NCBI GenBank assembly: GCA_001969505.1
Contig: LSSK01000096.1
Location: 7,847-71,846, forward strand
Direction: 5' to 3'
Source: Zancudomyces culisetae
Taxonomy: Eukaryota; Kickxellomycota; Harpellomycetes; Harpellales; Legeriomycetaceae
DNA: 64,000 nucleotides
A program made the translations under genes and the position numbers. Within the stretch, counting starts at the first letter, position 1, and every line of letters starts with the position of its first letter. A model generated the notes under the pieces. That model saw only the letters and a program-made list of their open reading frames with translations. It did not search any database and was not told where the DNA came from. Shown piece by piece: positions 22,201 to 33,249 of the stretch.

Positions 22201-25075
22201 AAACAGTTACTCTGGAATACCTATCACTCTCGCGGATAATTTCTCTCAAGGTGAGCAAAATTTTTTCAGAAAAGTGTGGTGTCAGTACAGTGAAAGTGGG
22301 CATATTTTCTACCGGAACGGGTTCGGGAAGAACTGTTGATAGAGATTGAGCAAAGAATGAAATACGTCTTTCGGCTTCAGAATGGGGAGGATAGAACTCT
22401 TGCTCAAATGATGCGTCATCTTGAGCCACAAAAAAGGTTGGTGGTTTCAGTGTTCTTTTTCCAGCATCATCGCCTGGGACTTGTTGATACAGAAGCTTTT
22501 GCACATGTTCAATACTAAGTAGATGTTCACGATACATTGAAATAACAATAGCGTTCCAAATTTGCGAACAAAGCACTTTTGGTTTGTATTTCACTTCCAT
22601 GTCTGCTGTAGCCAAAACCTTTGTATAAATTCTTTTTGGTAGTCTCGAGAAAATGTTTCTCCATGGTGTCCAAATTGAAATACCCATATAGAACGACCTA
22701 CCAACCGAGAAAATGGTGTTCCAGACCACATACCATAGATAAGTATCCAAGAAAAACAAAAGCAAGTCAAGTATCAACATGAAAAACAGTGTAATGTAGC
22801 TTTGATATTTGCAAAGCATGTCCCCTACAAACTTTTCGCTGCACTTGAGGGGTTTATACTCATACAACCATCTGAAGGTATCCTTAAATGAAAGTGCCAG
22901 GAAGAAATATGATTCAATGTATTTACACAGAAAAATAACAAACCATAGCACCAGCGAAGTGACCCTTGATGACTTTTTCAGTGGCGGAAAGTTGGTGGTA
23001 AAAGTACGGTTGACCAACCCGCGAGAGTTTCTGTTTTTGGAATTTGGTTGAAACATTTTACCTGGTGGAAAGATTGAGAGGTAGATTGTTATAAGTGTTG
23101 AGTAGATAAATTGGACTATTGCTATGATTTTCACCATATTAAAGTTCCTTAAATCGGCCTGGTTTACCTCTGATGGATCCTTTTTGGTAAATCTAAATTT
23201 ATATACGTTTGAGATTGTTTCAGAATCACCAACAGCTTCCCTTGCCTCATCCTCGGTAAGATGGTTAAATGTAGGGTCCAGTCCATATATCCAACAGATA
23301 TATGTAGGCGCCAAGTCGACTACAAAGAAGAACACAAACACGATAATCCTCAAAATCAAAACCTTGATGTTGCTCCTTGTAGCTTTAACATACCCCATCT
23401 CTGCTAAAGTAGCTGCTATTCCAATCAACGGGGCCAACGCACCACCAGCTGCAATCAAACTGAATCTTCTCGGCGTAACATCAGGCATCTTTATTTCTTT
23501 GTTATCCACTATCCTATTTGGATTATTTGAGTCTCTCAACTCAAAGCTGGGATCGTAAAGAAAGTTGGCCACAAATATAATGTAGTAATAGTAAACCACA
23601 ACGTGCATAATCCAGACTCGGCTGAAATTGGTAACAAAGTGCATTACAGTTCTTTTTTCCTTGTATGTTTTTTCTATGCTTTTTGGAAATGAAATATCCT
23701 TAAACCTGTGCCAACGCTGTTCGGGTGGTATATCCATAAACCTTGTTTTATCCGACGTAACAAGCATTTTGAGTCCCTCTGGTGTCCAAAAAGTTTCGTT
23801 TATATCATCATACCCTATTGTAGTATCATGATCTTTTTCTCTTTTGAACTGTTTTCCCTTGATAACCAAATAGCTCTCCCCTCTAAGGTAGTTGTATACT
23901 GGTTTCACTATGTTCTGTAGATAATAGCCCTCAACCTCAGGCTCTACTTTTTGCTGGCAGGCTGGTGAGCGGTAATAATCCTCCGCTATCTTAAAGATAA
24001 ATGCCAGCAATTCGCTACAAAATCTTAGATTTCCTGCTTCACCCCATATTAACAGCCATAACGCAATCTGCCTTGCCCTCTCATACTGCGACAGCGAATT
24101 CATGGTAGCCCGCCAGTTTTCTTCAAAGCCAGCTAGTGTATCATTTTCACCTGTCACTTCTTCCGCCAATGCCTCTTGGTGTTGGCGTCTGTTATTTGAT
24201 TTGTCTCTAGATGCTGGCAAATCCCTATCCAATTGAGCAGAGAAATACCACTTTCTATAATTTGAATGCTCCCCTCCTATATAATCACTATGCAATGTAA
24301 GCAGCGCCATTGCTGGACTCATTCTCGATGCTCTGCTATCCAACAACATCATCATCATGTCGTATAGATTCCGCATGCTGTCTTGCTGGAACCCCAGACG
24401 ATGAGTTAGATCCTTAAAAATATCCTCTATCTCCTCTTTAGACAGTGGGATTTGATTGGGATCGCTCCATGAAGGATACGGTGATTCATTGAGTATCATT
24501 TCTGCCTGTGCAAAGTCAAATCCCGACTGTCCCTGGTTGGAAACCCATGATGCGCTTCTTGAAAATGATGTTACTGAGCCTGTTGGCCTGTAAGTTCGTT
24601 TGTTTTCAATTAAATTAATAAGCGAATCTGTTGATGGCGCGTAATTTGCATACCGACCAGCCTCTCCACCTTTAACTCTATACGCTCCAAATATATCAAT
24701 ATCCTGTGCCGATCCATGAGAAGCTGGTGTTCTTACCAGCGAAGATCTGATAGAAAACCCCCCATCGCTAACAGAATCGTTGTCTGAATCCCGCGATCTT
24801 CCTCTATTCCCTCTGCGTCTCCTACTATTGTTCGCATAGTCAGCATACTCAGATCTATCCCTACCATCCGTTGTATATCTTCCTCCATCTACATATTCGT
24901 TTTCTTGGTTGTCGTAGTATTGCATATCATACGATTCATTGCGGTCGTACTCGCCATATTCCATATCGCGGTATGGATCCAGCTCCTCATACTCACTTCT
25001 ATACATGTTCATTTCATCCTCCTCCTCTCCCCCCCTGGTATCATCTCTTCTTCTATAATTTCCATAATTGGACAT
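19262..25075 (-). CDS. FKS1: 1,3-beta-glucan synthase catalytic subunit (FKS family, GT48)
   Basis: A single exon of 1937 residues, the normal FKS length, from ATG 25075 (an in-frame TTG lies just upstream). The enzyme sits in the plasma membrane and makes cell-wall 1,3-beta-glucan from UDP-glucose. Order: acidic disordered N-terminus; conserved FKS1 domain (ALWLLIWGEAGNLRFCSELL); first transmembrane block with hot-spot-1 region ESYFFLALSFKDT; the cytosolic GT48 catalytic region with RYFSCLIDGRSE, YRIELPGNPILGDGKSDNQN, GAREYIFSESVGVLGD and LHYGHPDFINFVFMTTRGG; then the second transmembrane block with hot-spot-2 region PVINWMNRTTLA. Both hot spots depart from the Candida/Saccharomyces consensus. 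FKS needs the Rho1 GTPase as regulator. Flanks are unusually gene-poor. The FKS1 symbol denotes the family, not one-to-one orthology. Confidence 0.97.
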   Translation of the reverse strand: MSNYGNYRRRDDTRGGEEEDEMNMYRSEYEELDPYRDMEYGEYDRNESYDMQYYDNQENEYVDGGRYTTDGRDRSEYADYANNSRRRRGNRGRSRDSDNDSVSDGGFSIRSSLVRTPASHGSAQDIDIFGAYRVKGGEAGRYANYAPSTDSLINLIENKRTYRPTGSVTSFSRSASWVSNQGQSGFDFAQAEMILNESPYPSWSDPNQIPLSKEEIEDIFKDLTHRLGFQQDSMRNLYDMMMMLLDSRASRMSPAMALLTLHSDYIGGEHSNYRKWYFSAQLDRDLPASRDKSNNRRQHQEALAEEVTGENDTLAGFEENWRATMNSLSQYERARQIALWLLIWGEAGNLRFCSELLAFIFKIAEDYYRSPACQQKVEPEVEGYYLQNIVKPVYNYLRGESYLVIKGKQFKREKDHDTTIGYDDINETFWTPEGLKMLVTSDKTRFMDIPPEQRWHRFKDISFPKSIEKTYKEKRTVMHFVTNFSRVWIMHVVVYYYYIIFVANFLYDPSFELRDSNNPNRIVDNKEIKMPDVTPRRFSLIAAGGALAPLIGIAATLAEMGYVKATRSNIKVLILRIIVFVFFFVVDLAPTYICWIYGLDPTFNHLTEDEAREAVGDSETISNVYKFRFTKKDPSEVNQADLRNFNMVKIIAIVQFIYSTLITIYLSIFPPGKMFQPNSKNRNSRGLVNRTFTTNFPPLKKSSRVTSLVLWFVIFLCKYIESYFFLALSFKDTFRWLYEYKPLKCSEKFVGDMLCKYQSYITLFFMLILDLLLFFLDTYLWYVVWNTIFSVGRSFYMGISIWTPWRNIFSRLPKRIYTKVLATADMEVKYKPKVLCSQIWNAIVISMYREHLLSIEHVQKLLYQQVPGDDAGKRTLKPPTFFVAQDDASFEQEFYPPHSEAERRISFFAQSLSTVLPEPVPVENMPTFTVLTPHFSEKILLTLREIIRESDRYSRVTVLEYLKALHPDEWDNFVKDTKILAEENTGVEQGSMSRAFEEKSENKTKVDDLPFYSVGFKSASPEFTLRTRIWASLRSQTLYRTISGFMNYAKAIKLLYRVENPEMVLLFGGNGSAKLEKELERMANRKFRFVVAMQRYIKFNKEELEATDFLLRTYPSLQIVYLDETMEEGAVEPRYFSCLIDGRSEVNENGTRRPHYRIELPGNPILGDGKSDNQNHAIVFVRGEYTEMIDANQDNYLEECLKVRNILGEFEEYNPPTVSPYSPAAESQGAPVAIVGAREYIFSESVGVLGDVAAGKEATFGTLTQRMMAEVGGRLHYGHPDFINFVFMTTRGGFAKAQKGLHLNEDIYAGMNAFNRGGRIKHSEYFQCGKGRDLGFCSTLNFITKIGTGMGEQMLSREYYWLGCFLPLDRFLTFYYAHPGFHINNLMIMASVQLFMISVMFIGTMATTLNVCDTIDMNDPNYPSVIKSKNCFMLQPVINWMNRTTLAILIVLLIAFLPLFLQMLTEQGFVRAITRLGRQFLSFSPMYEVEVTQIYAYSISSNLSFGGARYIGTGRGFATSRLSFATLYSRFSDASIYFGSQLMMMLIFATVAIWQWPLLYFWFSIAALIISPYLYNPHMFVRTDFILDYKEWIGWLGAGNSKSEPHSWIAHCRNNRIRITGFKRKRLGEKTTSSSYVPRAKLSSVIMSEILVPIFMALTVTVSFAYTHSRWDTPNTPDSLEDDVSGVKSSILLAFLLAIIPILVNAGVTITFFAISFFCGPVISMCMPGYGKFMAGLCHGISTIFQISMYFLLCFVERWDMQKVVLGMVASVFIQKAIFSLLMTFLLTREFGEDEANIAWWTGKWYDKGMGIWVPTLILREWLCKIIESSSFVVDALIGHVIFFFLYIFTFIPWIDNWHSAMIFWLSPSKQIRPPIYSQKQRKQRAKVAAVYGAMLTALFLVFLLLLIAPLVLRMTFSNMNYPGFLKGLSNAMMGSF

Positions 25076-28000
25076 CTTACTCAATATTTACTGTGCTGTC
25101 CCTCCAAAAGGTGTTATGTGAATGATATTTTCCTTTTCTTATTCCCACTTTAACAGTATAGATTTTCTTTAATGGTTCACTTTCACCTCTCAATACTTTT
25201 TTTTTTGAAATTCTTTTTTATGAATTTATTTTCTCCTGATTTCTATTTCTCACTCCTGATACTTTTATGCCTTTCAACCTAGATAGAAGTTTTGAATATT
25301 ATTCTTAAACCTGCACATATACTTGGTATAACGTTTTAAACAAGTTTAATAATTTACAAGTATTATCGGTTCTCTTTGATAAGTATTTAGATGTCAGATA
25401 TACTTTTATTTGTAATTCACCAGTTTGTACGTTTAAGGTAATATATACTCCACCTCATTAGCAAAAAAAGATATAATACTAATTGATTGTACGTTTGTGT
25501 TTTATTTCCAATTACAATGGAAAGCCAGAAAGGGCTACGAATTGATGTATTATATATTTAAATGGCTAAACAATAGACCAGGCTAATTAAAACCTCCCAC
25601 TTTTATAAATAAACCTTTACACACAATGAAAGCCTTTTTGTTAACCCAATAAATTGAATTAGCAAGTCAGCTCTTTTGACTGAGCTTTCACTTATAAAAA
25701 GCACTAGTGCTAGAAATATGTAATAATATAAGTTTACACCGCCATACCCAAAAATAATTGCATGTTTCCAGGCACACATAGTTTTAGGGTATTTACACTT
25801 GTCATGACACTAGCTAAAAACACGATTCCACTTCTACTACCCCCTCATTTACTCCAGTAAAGTAACTTGGATTCCATTTTCCAATATCCAAGTGATCCAA
25901 TAGACGCAAAGCTTTCGCTATTCCGCTTAAATTGAACGTAAACACTCGCTTTGTTTTGTTAGCTTGGTGTTAAAAATCGATACATCAAAAAAAAAGGCAT
26001 TCATTCTTCTGCTCCTTATAATTGTTATTTTTTTTTAGTTATTAAAAATATTAGTAGGTGCTAAAATATATTATGGCCCTCGGTGTATAAAGATATACTT
26101 GGAGGGGTTTTTTATGGATACTTTTACACGATCCTCTGGCTATGATGCTAGTATCTTCCTTCCCGCTACCAATTTGGTGCTATTATTACCCCTTTTTTTC
26201 TTTTTTAAAAAAAGCAAATGACTGTAAATACAACTATCGGAGTGCTTTTTTCCATCTGCAATAAACTTTAGACTCCATTAATTATCACTCCAACTAGTCT
26301 TATCAATGTGACAGCTATTCAAGGCTTTTTTCTATTAACAAGTTCTGTCATAACAGACTTTAGATTTCAGCTACATTATTAACCCAATCGAAAATCTTCT
26401 GTCATTTATATGTATGCCTCAGAGAACCCTCTCTCTAAAACACTGTACCCTTTTTATTTTAAAGGTGTGGCTGAGCTTCGTTAATAAAGTGTTTTTTTTT
26501 AATAATATCTATAATTGTATGCACTGTTTAAGTTTAAAATTGCTTGGAGGTAAAAATGTTGCTATTCTTACCACCTTTATTTATTTTGCATGGGTATCTA
26601 AGTACCATTGTTTAAATAAAATGGGATATGCTGAATTTTTGAAACTTTACTGTAGTTTTTGGAACCATTGGCGTCACTACCGCATTATATTATTGTGATT
26701 CGTTTGTCCCACTCCTTCAAAAAAAGACATTTCTTATATAAATTATACACAACCCAGATAAAAGTGGAATTTAAACCCTATGCGTTGTTACCATGTTAGT
26801 TTATGATAATGTGGCCTTCACCTCCAGAATGTAAATGAAAAAGTTTTGTGTAATAAAAAAACAAAGACAAAAGTGGTGATCTCTTCGTGTATGCACGATA
26901 TGTCCTATGGTATTCGTTTTTTCGTATTAATATATTGGCTGGTCTGGGTAAAGTGGTGGTAGATCACAACGGCTTTAAACTGTTTACTAGTCAGCGCTCG
27001 GTGTACTTTCTCTTGATCTTTAGTTTATGGGTGAACTGGATTTAGAGGATAAACAGCATTTATGGTCCGTTGATTAATAATAATTATAACCATATTTGAA
27101 GCCCTATACCCATTTGCTACTTTTGTTCAACACAAATCTAAAGACAGAAACGTACTGATCAACCTTAGACAAAATGAACCAGACCGATAGAAATACACAA
27201 CCGAGGTCCGGTTCAGAACATAAGAGTACAATAGCTTTTTTCAACGCGTTTATCACACAGCACCACGTTATTACTTGTATAATAAAACATTTAAAGACTG
27301 ACTGGGATTTAAAAGCGTACTCAAATCTCATGTGACCATCCTAAACATAATAATTAAGAAACCAAACTCTTTTTCGGTTAGTGAGCGTACAACTAATAGG
27401 ATGTAAACAACAGATTCTTTGTTGGTTGGCGGGGGTGGTGCTTACAGGGATATTAGTAAATCTGGAGGCATGATCTCAGCAAAAAAAGTTCTGGGGTACA
27501 AATACCAATTCCGATAATGTTGGTTTTAACCATCATCCTTTTCAAGGCTTGGTGGCCATATATGCTGGTTTGTACAAAAAGATGGTATTAAACCAGAGCC
27601 GGCACATTAAAATTGTTTGATGGAAGGTATAAGGTAGAAGCTAGAAGCTAGAAGCAACCCGTATGTATATTGATGTTGAGCGCTGATGATACCTCCCCCC
27701 CCTCCTTTTGTGAAAGGGCGAGTGAACCAAAATTAAGAATTAAAAAGCTGGAACGCCAAGTGCTTGTGTAATATAGTTTGAAAAATGAAAACGCATCATA
27801 TGTACCAGAAGGAGACATCGGTTACCGTCCATGGTGTAATTATATAAAAAAGCCACGCATTACGTTTTGGGTATATAAACGCACTTTATGCAAAAGTATT
27901 CAGGACATGTACCAATAAACTTTTCATAATAAAATGTATATAAAAGAGAAATTGTGGTAATTATGTTAGCTAAAGAAGACAGGCCAATGCAAATTGTACT

Positions 28001-28480
28001 AAAAGCGAATAAAAATACTAGACACGAGCTCGTTTTAAACTTTCGTTATTTCATCAATAAACTACACTTTTCCTTTGTTATATCATAAATACTGAAACAA
28101 AACTTAAGGGCATTTACTCGATTAGAATAAGGTTTTATATGTCAAGTTGGGTAGAAATATAGAGCATAAAAATACAGTAGGGCAAAAAAGGGAGGAAAAG
28201 AAACAAAAGAAAAATAAATAAGACTAAAATTTAAAAAAAATCAATTGCACAGACATAGTGCAATCACGGAAAAGGAGAAAACAGTGCATTGATATCCATT
28301 AATTTAAGCATTTTATAATTATCAACATAAAAAAAACAATAAAATACTCAAGGTAAAACAATAATCAAAACCAACACCAAAACCAAAACCAAAAGGGTTT
28401 CGAAGAAGAGTAACAATACTGGTAAAGCTTTGAAATTAATAGCACAACATATAAAGAATATTTCTTTTAACCAGACATAA
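25076..28480. other. 3.4-kb gene-free region upstream of FKS and AMMECR1
   Basis: Divergent intergenic region, the longest in the window. Open frames at 26414-26698 (+) and 27104-27331 (-) are short and match nothing. No tRNA, repeat array or transposon motif was seen. It probably holds the promoters of both flanking genes and might hide an unrecognised non-coding RNA. Confidence 0.5.
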
Positions 28481-29657
28481 ATGGCAACGATAAATCATTG
28501 CAAATACTGCTTTGACGTTCTGGTCTCGGAACTCGATAGGAGATCGACAAAAAAGGTTGTGGCCGATTTTGAAGACGAAGAATAGTAAGAATTTTTACTC
28601 AGAGATACAAATTAAAAAGATTTATGCCTACGTCTGTTTGCTTAACCGTAGAGCCAGATGTACCTCGATATTATCGTTTCTTCGGTAGATTATAAAAGGT
28701 TCAGTTAAAAATAAGAGTTAAAGTTCTATACTTATCGGATATACGGCGCTAAATCTAATATAGCCCCCTGTTCGTAACCTGGGATACAACTAAGGATGGA
28801 GACAAAGAGCTAAGGGGTTGTATAGGAAATTTTACAAAAATGCCAATAGTAGAAGGCTTAAAGGACTATGCGATTATCAGGTATTTTTACGAATAAATTG
28901 ATAGACTATATACGGCGTTTAATGATTATACAGTGCTTATGTGTCTGTTTTGGAAAGACACCAATGTGTTGTGTTCAGTGTTCCGCTTTTTCTTCCTTAG
29001 TCAGGCAGGTTCTAAAGATATGTTCAATGTAAAACATAGTGCATTTTCCGATACCAGGTTTGATCCAATATCAAAAAGTGAGCTAAAATACTTGGAAAAC
29101 AGGTAAATAACGCAGATAGCACGTTTAAGAACACTCCAAGCGCCCCTTTTTTCCTTCTCTGTATTTAAAAATCCTCTTTTCATTGCACGGATAAGATACA
29201 GACTAGTCATTATGCTAAATTTGTTGCGGTTGTATCAAAATTTTCCCATAAATGAATAGTGTGTCATTGTTAACCGACTTTGAGGAGGCACAGGATATTG
29301 AAGATTGGGAAGTTGGAAAGCATGGAGTAACCTTGAAATACTACGATGAAAGAGGGAAGAAAAGATCAGCAACATTTCTTCCTGACGTACCAGGTAATAC
29401 TAGTTTAGCCTCTAATACCATATATTATACAATAAAACAACGAAAAATCGGTAATTAATACGACGAAACTATAACCCCAACAATAAATAGCCGAACAGGA
29501 ATGGACCAAAATGGAAACAATAAAACATCTGGCTCTAAAAAGCGGGTATCGTAAGCGCATAACAGCAGACTTTTTGAGCTCAGTTACAGTCGAAAGATAC
29601 CAAAGCAGTAAACAATCACTTAAATATTCGGAATACATTAGACTGAAGAAAAAATAA
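28481..29657 (+). CDS. AMMECR1 family protein
   Basis: Five exons: 28481-28584, 28764-28880, 29001-29102, 29260-29393 and 29491-29657, joining to 207 residues. The start ATINHCKYCFDVLVSEL, PLFVTWD, the invariant KELRGCIGNF, DTRFDPIS, SVSLLTDFEEA and the C-terminal VERYQSSKQSLKYSEYI follow human AMMECR1 closely. The family is widespread in eukaryotes and archaea. Its chemical role is not settled, though the invariant RGCIG motif suggests an enzyme-like pocket. All five exons keep phase with TAG acceptors. The gene is about the length of the conserved domain alone and lacks the long N-terminal extension of the human protein. It converges on the ZCCHC8-like gene (278 bp). Confidence 0.93.
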
Positions 29658-29935
29658 TTTTTTCCCTTTCCTTTCTTTTGTTTTTTTATATAGCATTTCT
29701 TGCGTTGTTGTTAGCAAAATCGAGTATAAAGATCATCTCAAAGACGGGCAATGGTTTAAAAAAAAAAAGCAAGTTGTAAAAACCAATTCAAGCCAACATA
29801 CTACTCTTCTGTTCTTCTTTTGTATACACACAGCATCCAATATATTTTGAAATCAAAAGTTTTGTGCATGGCATGCATGCATATGTACATATGTATAAAT
29901 ATCCAAGATAATACAAAGCTAAACGTGCCGTGCGC

Positions 29936-32010
29936 TTAATCGCCTAGTTCCATGTCGGAATCGGTGTTAATGTTTTCATCGTCAACAATTTCCCCCTCTT
30001 CTACCGATTGGTCGTCTCGATCGAGAGTCAAAGCGGAGCTGACAGGGTCGGATTTATCTTTGGGACTGGTTTTGTTTTTGAAAGTAGCGTGATTGTTTGC
30101 ATTGCTAGTAGTTTGTTTGTTAGCTGGAACATACTTGTAACTGGAAAGACCAGGTATTCCACTATGTTGATTGATGGCACCCGTATTTGCAGGATTTATG
30201 TAGTTAGGGGTAGGGAGGGTAGTGGTAGAGAGTGTAGAGCTAGGGGGATAAGTATATTGATATTCTGTGAAATTTGTTGTGGGATACAAGGGTGCGGTAT
30301 TGGAATTCAATCCAGGGACTGGCATACCTCGAGCATTCGCAGTATTGAAGCCGCTATTCGGGAGATGCACATTTGCGAAATTTGTAAAAGGCACATTGTT
30401 GATGCTACTATTGAAATTGTTTTGAGTAGTTAATCTGCCAACTGGCTCCCATATTTGGGCTTGTTCTGTACGCCGCGTGATTATTTTGGGCTTTCCTAAA
30501 TTTCCCTTAGTGGCTGGAAGTGTGAAATCATTGCTAGCTGGTTCGTCAAAGATGAAATCATCAAAATTCAGACCTGGGTATGCTGCAAGAGGATAATACT
30601 TGGTGGGAAACTGCGTTTTCGAGGGAGATGTTGTCGAAACATCCTTTTTTGCAAATCTCTTTGGCTTTTTATTCTCGACGTCCTCAAGGACATGTCCAGA
30701 ATCGGTATATATAACCAACTCATCATCATTATCATCATCATACTCTTCTCCTTCACTACCCGTCTCGTTCCCCATTGCTTTGTCGAAAACTCTATCTAAA
30801 TTCATATTTTTATCACTACTAATATATGAAGCGGGGTATCCGTGAATGTACATATTTTTTACAAATTCAAAATTGCCCGAAACTCGATCCATAGTCATAG
30901 CATTGCGCAATTCCTCCGAAAACTCCCCAGGTTTATGCCGCTTGAGCTTTTCAAGATACTCTTTGCGCTCAGCAACAATTGTATGTATCCGCTTATTACT
31001 CTCAGACGAATCAGTAGCCGAGCTCCGGAACTTTCTCGCTTGCGCTCTAATCACATCTTCGTTCTTTACCACTGGGCACGCTTGGATCGAGTGGTATGCA
31101 GAACCACAGTTAAAGCAGGTATTAGCACCTTTAATCCTCGGATTTTTATCTCCTACGGCCACTCCATATTCGAGAAAGTATGAAACATCCATGGATTTTC
31201 GCTTTTGCTTCCCATGTATTGACCTATATCCGTTTGACTCTTTTATGTCAAACCCTGTTGCATATCCTAGTCCAGCTGCTCTAGTTTCTTCGTTGTTTGC
31301 TCCCTGAGCCCTGTAGTCAGAGCCTGCCGTACTCTCAACAAATTCAAAGGAGTCATACACAATCGCTTCTGCCACCACCGGATCAGCCTCAATTTCGTCT
31401 AGTGTCTTTCTTTCTGTGCACTTTCCTATTTTTCATCATTTTATGTTTATAGATATACCAAAAATAACAAGTTATGCCTTAGAATACTCTTGAATATAAT
31501 AAATACAATATGAAATGTAATAAAGAGTTAGTGGCCGCTATTAGAAGCTTCTCTAGTACTACCTTCGGGGGTGTCTAAAAGTACAGCTCGAAGCCCCTCC
31601 TCCGAATTTTCCAAGCCAATACTATTTGAATATTTTTCTATACTTTCGATTATGTCCTCCTCTTCTACCTGATCTTGGCTCAACTCTCTGCATAGATCCT
31701 TCAGTAAAACTATAAGGTGATTTATTTCAGTATTGTGAATTCGAATATTTTCGCGCTTTAATATTATATTTGAAAGTACAATTCAAATAATTGTATTACC
31801 ACTAGATTTCAGAGAGCTTTTCTTGTTATTTACAGGCAAACTGCAACTGTTTTCCTGTTCTTCAGCAGAATTATTATCAGTGATCTGCTCCTTTATTTCC
31901 AAGGTTAAAGCTGGACGCTTTAGTATACTTTCCAGAGAGCGTGTCAGATGTCTCAGCCTTGCAGCCCTGTCATTTTCGTATTCGCGCCGCCTCTGTTTTT
32001 CGACTTTGGC
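29936..32010 (-). CDS. ZCCHC8-like zinc-knuckle/PSP protein (NEXT complex scaffold), 5' end unresolved
   Basis: Exons 32010-31800, 31709-31563 and 31425-29936 join in phase to 615 codons plus stop. A first exon with the ATG must lie to the right, because 32010 follows a splice acceptor (TTATAG) and no Met precedes the coiled coil. Contents: a charged N-terminal helix (VEKQRRREYENDRAARL), then a single CCHC knuckle (CFNCGSAYHSIQAC), a PSP domain (PGEFSEELRNAM, FVKNMYIHGYPASY), and a long disordered tail with an EEGEI acidic motif. Knuckle plus PSP defines ZCCHC8, the scaffold that joins MTR4 and RBM7 in the nuclear exosome targeting complex. The intron from 31562 to 31426 removes an apparent stop and links DTPE to GKCTERK. 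Other PSP proteins are the alternative. Confidence 0.8.
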
Positions 32011-33249
32011 CTATAAAGCACAGAAATATAAATTATCGACTCGTATTTTTATGAATTTTTGGCTCCAAAACCCTTGATTGTGTTGACTTTCACTGACCCA
32101 AACTGGTATTACAGCAAATGCGGGAAAAAAAATAAAATGTTAAAGATTGCTGGTAAGATGAATAAACAACTACCTTTGCCAAGATATTGTGAATACATTG
32201 TTGGATTTCCAATTGGTACTTTCTACAATGTAGGTCAAGCACAAACAACTTTATCGAATTTAGTGCTAATTATTGTGCGGAAAATAATATAGTTTCCCAA
32301 CACATAATATGTAAACGTTAAAATTAGATTTGTTTGTTACTCTTCTAAATTATAATACACAAGCTTGACTTTGGTTTCTCTCCTCGCCTCCATTGTCATA
32401 TATTTTTAAGGGGTTTTATTGTCCGGCTTTTTTTTATAGATCTTTAGATGCGAATATATTTAGATACTACTGTAAAGTAAATAGTGTAATTTTTTGTCTG
32501 AAACAGAGATACTGATCAGTAGGCGTTTACATTCGTGAATTAAATCCGCTTTTATTTATTTAACTCGTTCATTAATGAAAATGGAAATTGAATGTACAAA
32601 TGAAATAAAAGGAACAACACGAAAAATTAGGAAAATCGAGACGAAATCTAGTGTTTGGTAATAAAGGAGACATTCGATCCCAGGTAGATGCTACCAGTGT
32701 ATTTTAATATCAATAAACATGTGATTAAACTACGCAATAACATAACAGCACTAGATAAATATTAGCTATATGTACTGTGAGCACAATAAAAATCCGTAAA
32801 AAGGGTTTGTTTTTTTTGCAAGCTAAACTACAAATACGCATTTACAACAAGGTAAGATCCAATGCAATTTAGTATTACTGGAATACTCTGGTTAATTATT
32901 AATTTTATTTACTATGATGTTTTGAAGAGAATATTACAAGTGTATCTAGATTTCACAAGTAGTCAAATAAAAGAGAGTAAGGTATCATAAAAACAAACTG
33001 AAGGGTTAAAGGAATCAAATATCGAGGTTTGGTATATAACATTTATGGGTACTGGTACCATGATCTAAAGTCATGGCGCAAATGAAAATAATCCAAATAT
33101 CACACCGTGGAATTAAAAATAAAAGTTTAGAGAAATATAAAAATAACAAACCCGCTCTCGCCTGTCAGAGAAAAGGCAGGAATCCTTGGAAGTGCTAGCA
33201 TCAAGCAAAAGGAATCGCATGAAAATAGTAACGTCGCCAGAATGCAATA
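32011..33249. other. Region probably holding the unresolved first exon of the ZCCHC8-like gene
   Basis: The intron acceptor at 32011-32012 (minus strand) requires an upstream coding exon ending in phase 0. One candidate ATG, with MYSQYLGK before a GTAGTT donor, ends in the wrong phase. No other feature is supported. An open frame on the + strand at 32059-32292 starts with TTG and matches nothing I know. Confidence 0.4.

Noticed and set aside
26414-26698. 94-codon + strand frame in the FKS upstream region
   Set aside because: T-rich and hydrophobic by composition; no family resemblance, no splice partners.
32059-32292. 77-codon + strand frame
   Set aside because: Starts with TTG, matches nothing, and lies where the ZCCHC8-like gene on the other strand should have its upstream exon.
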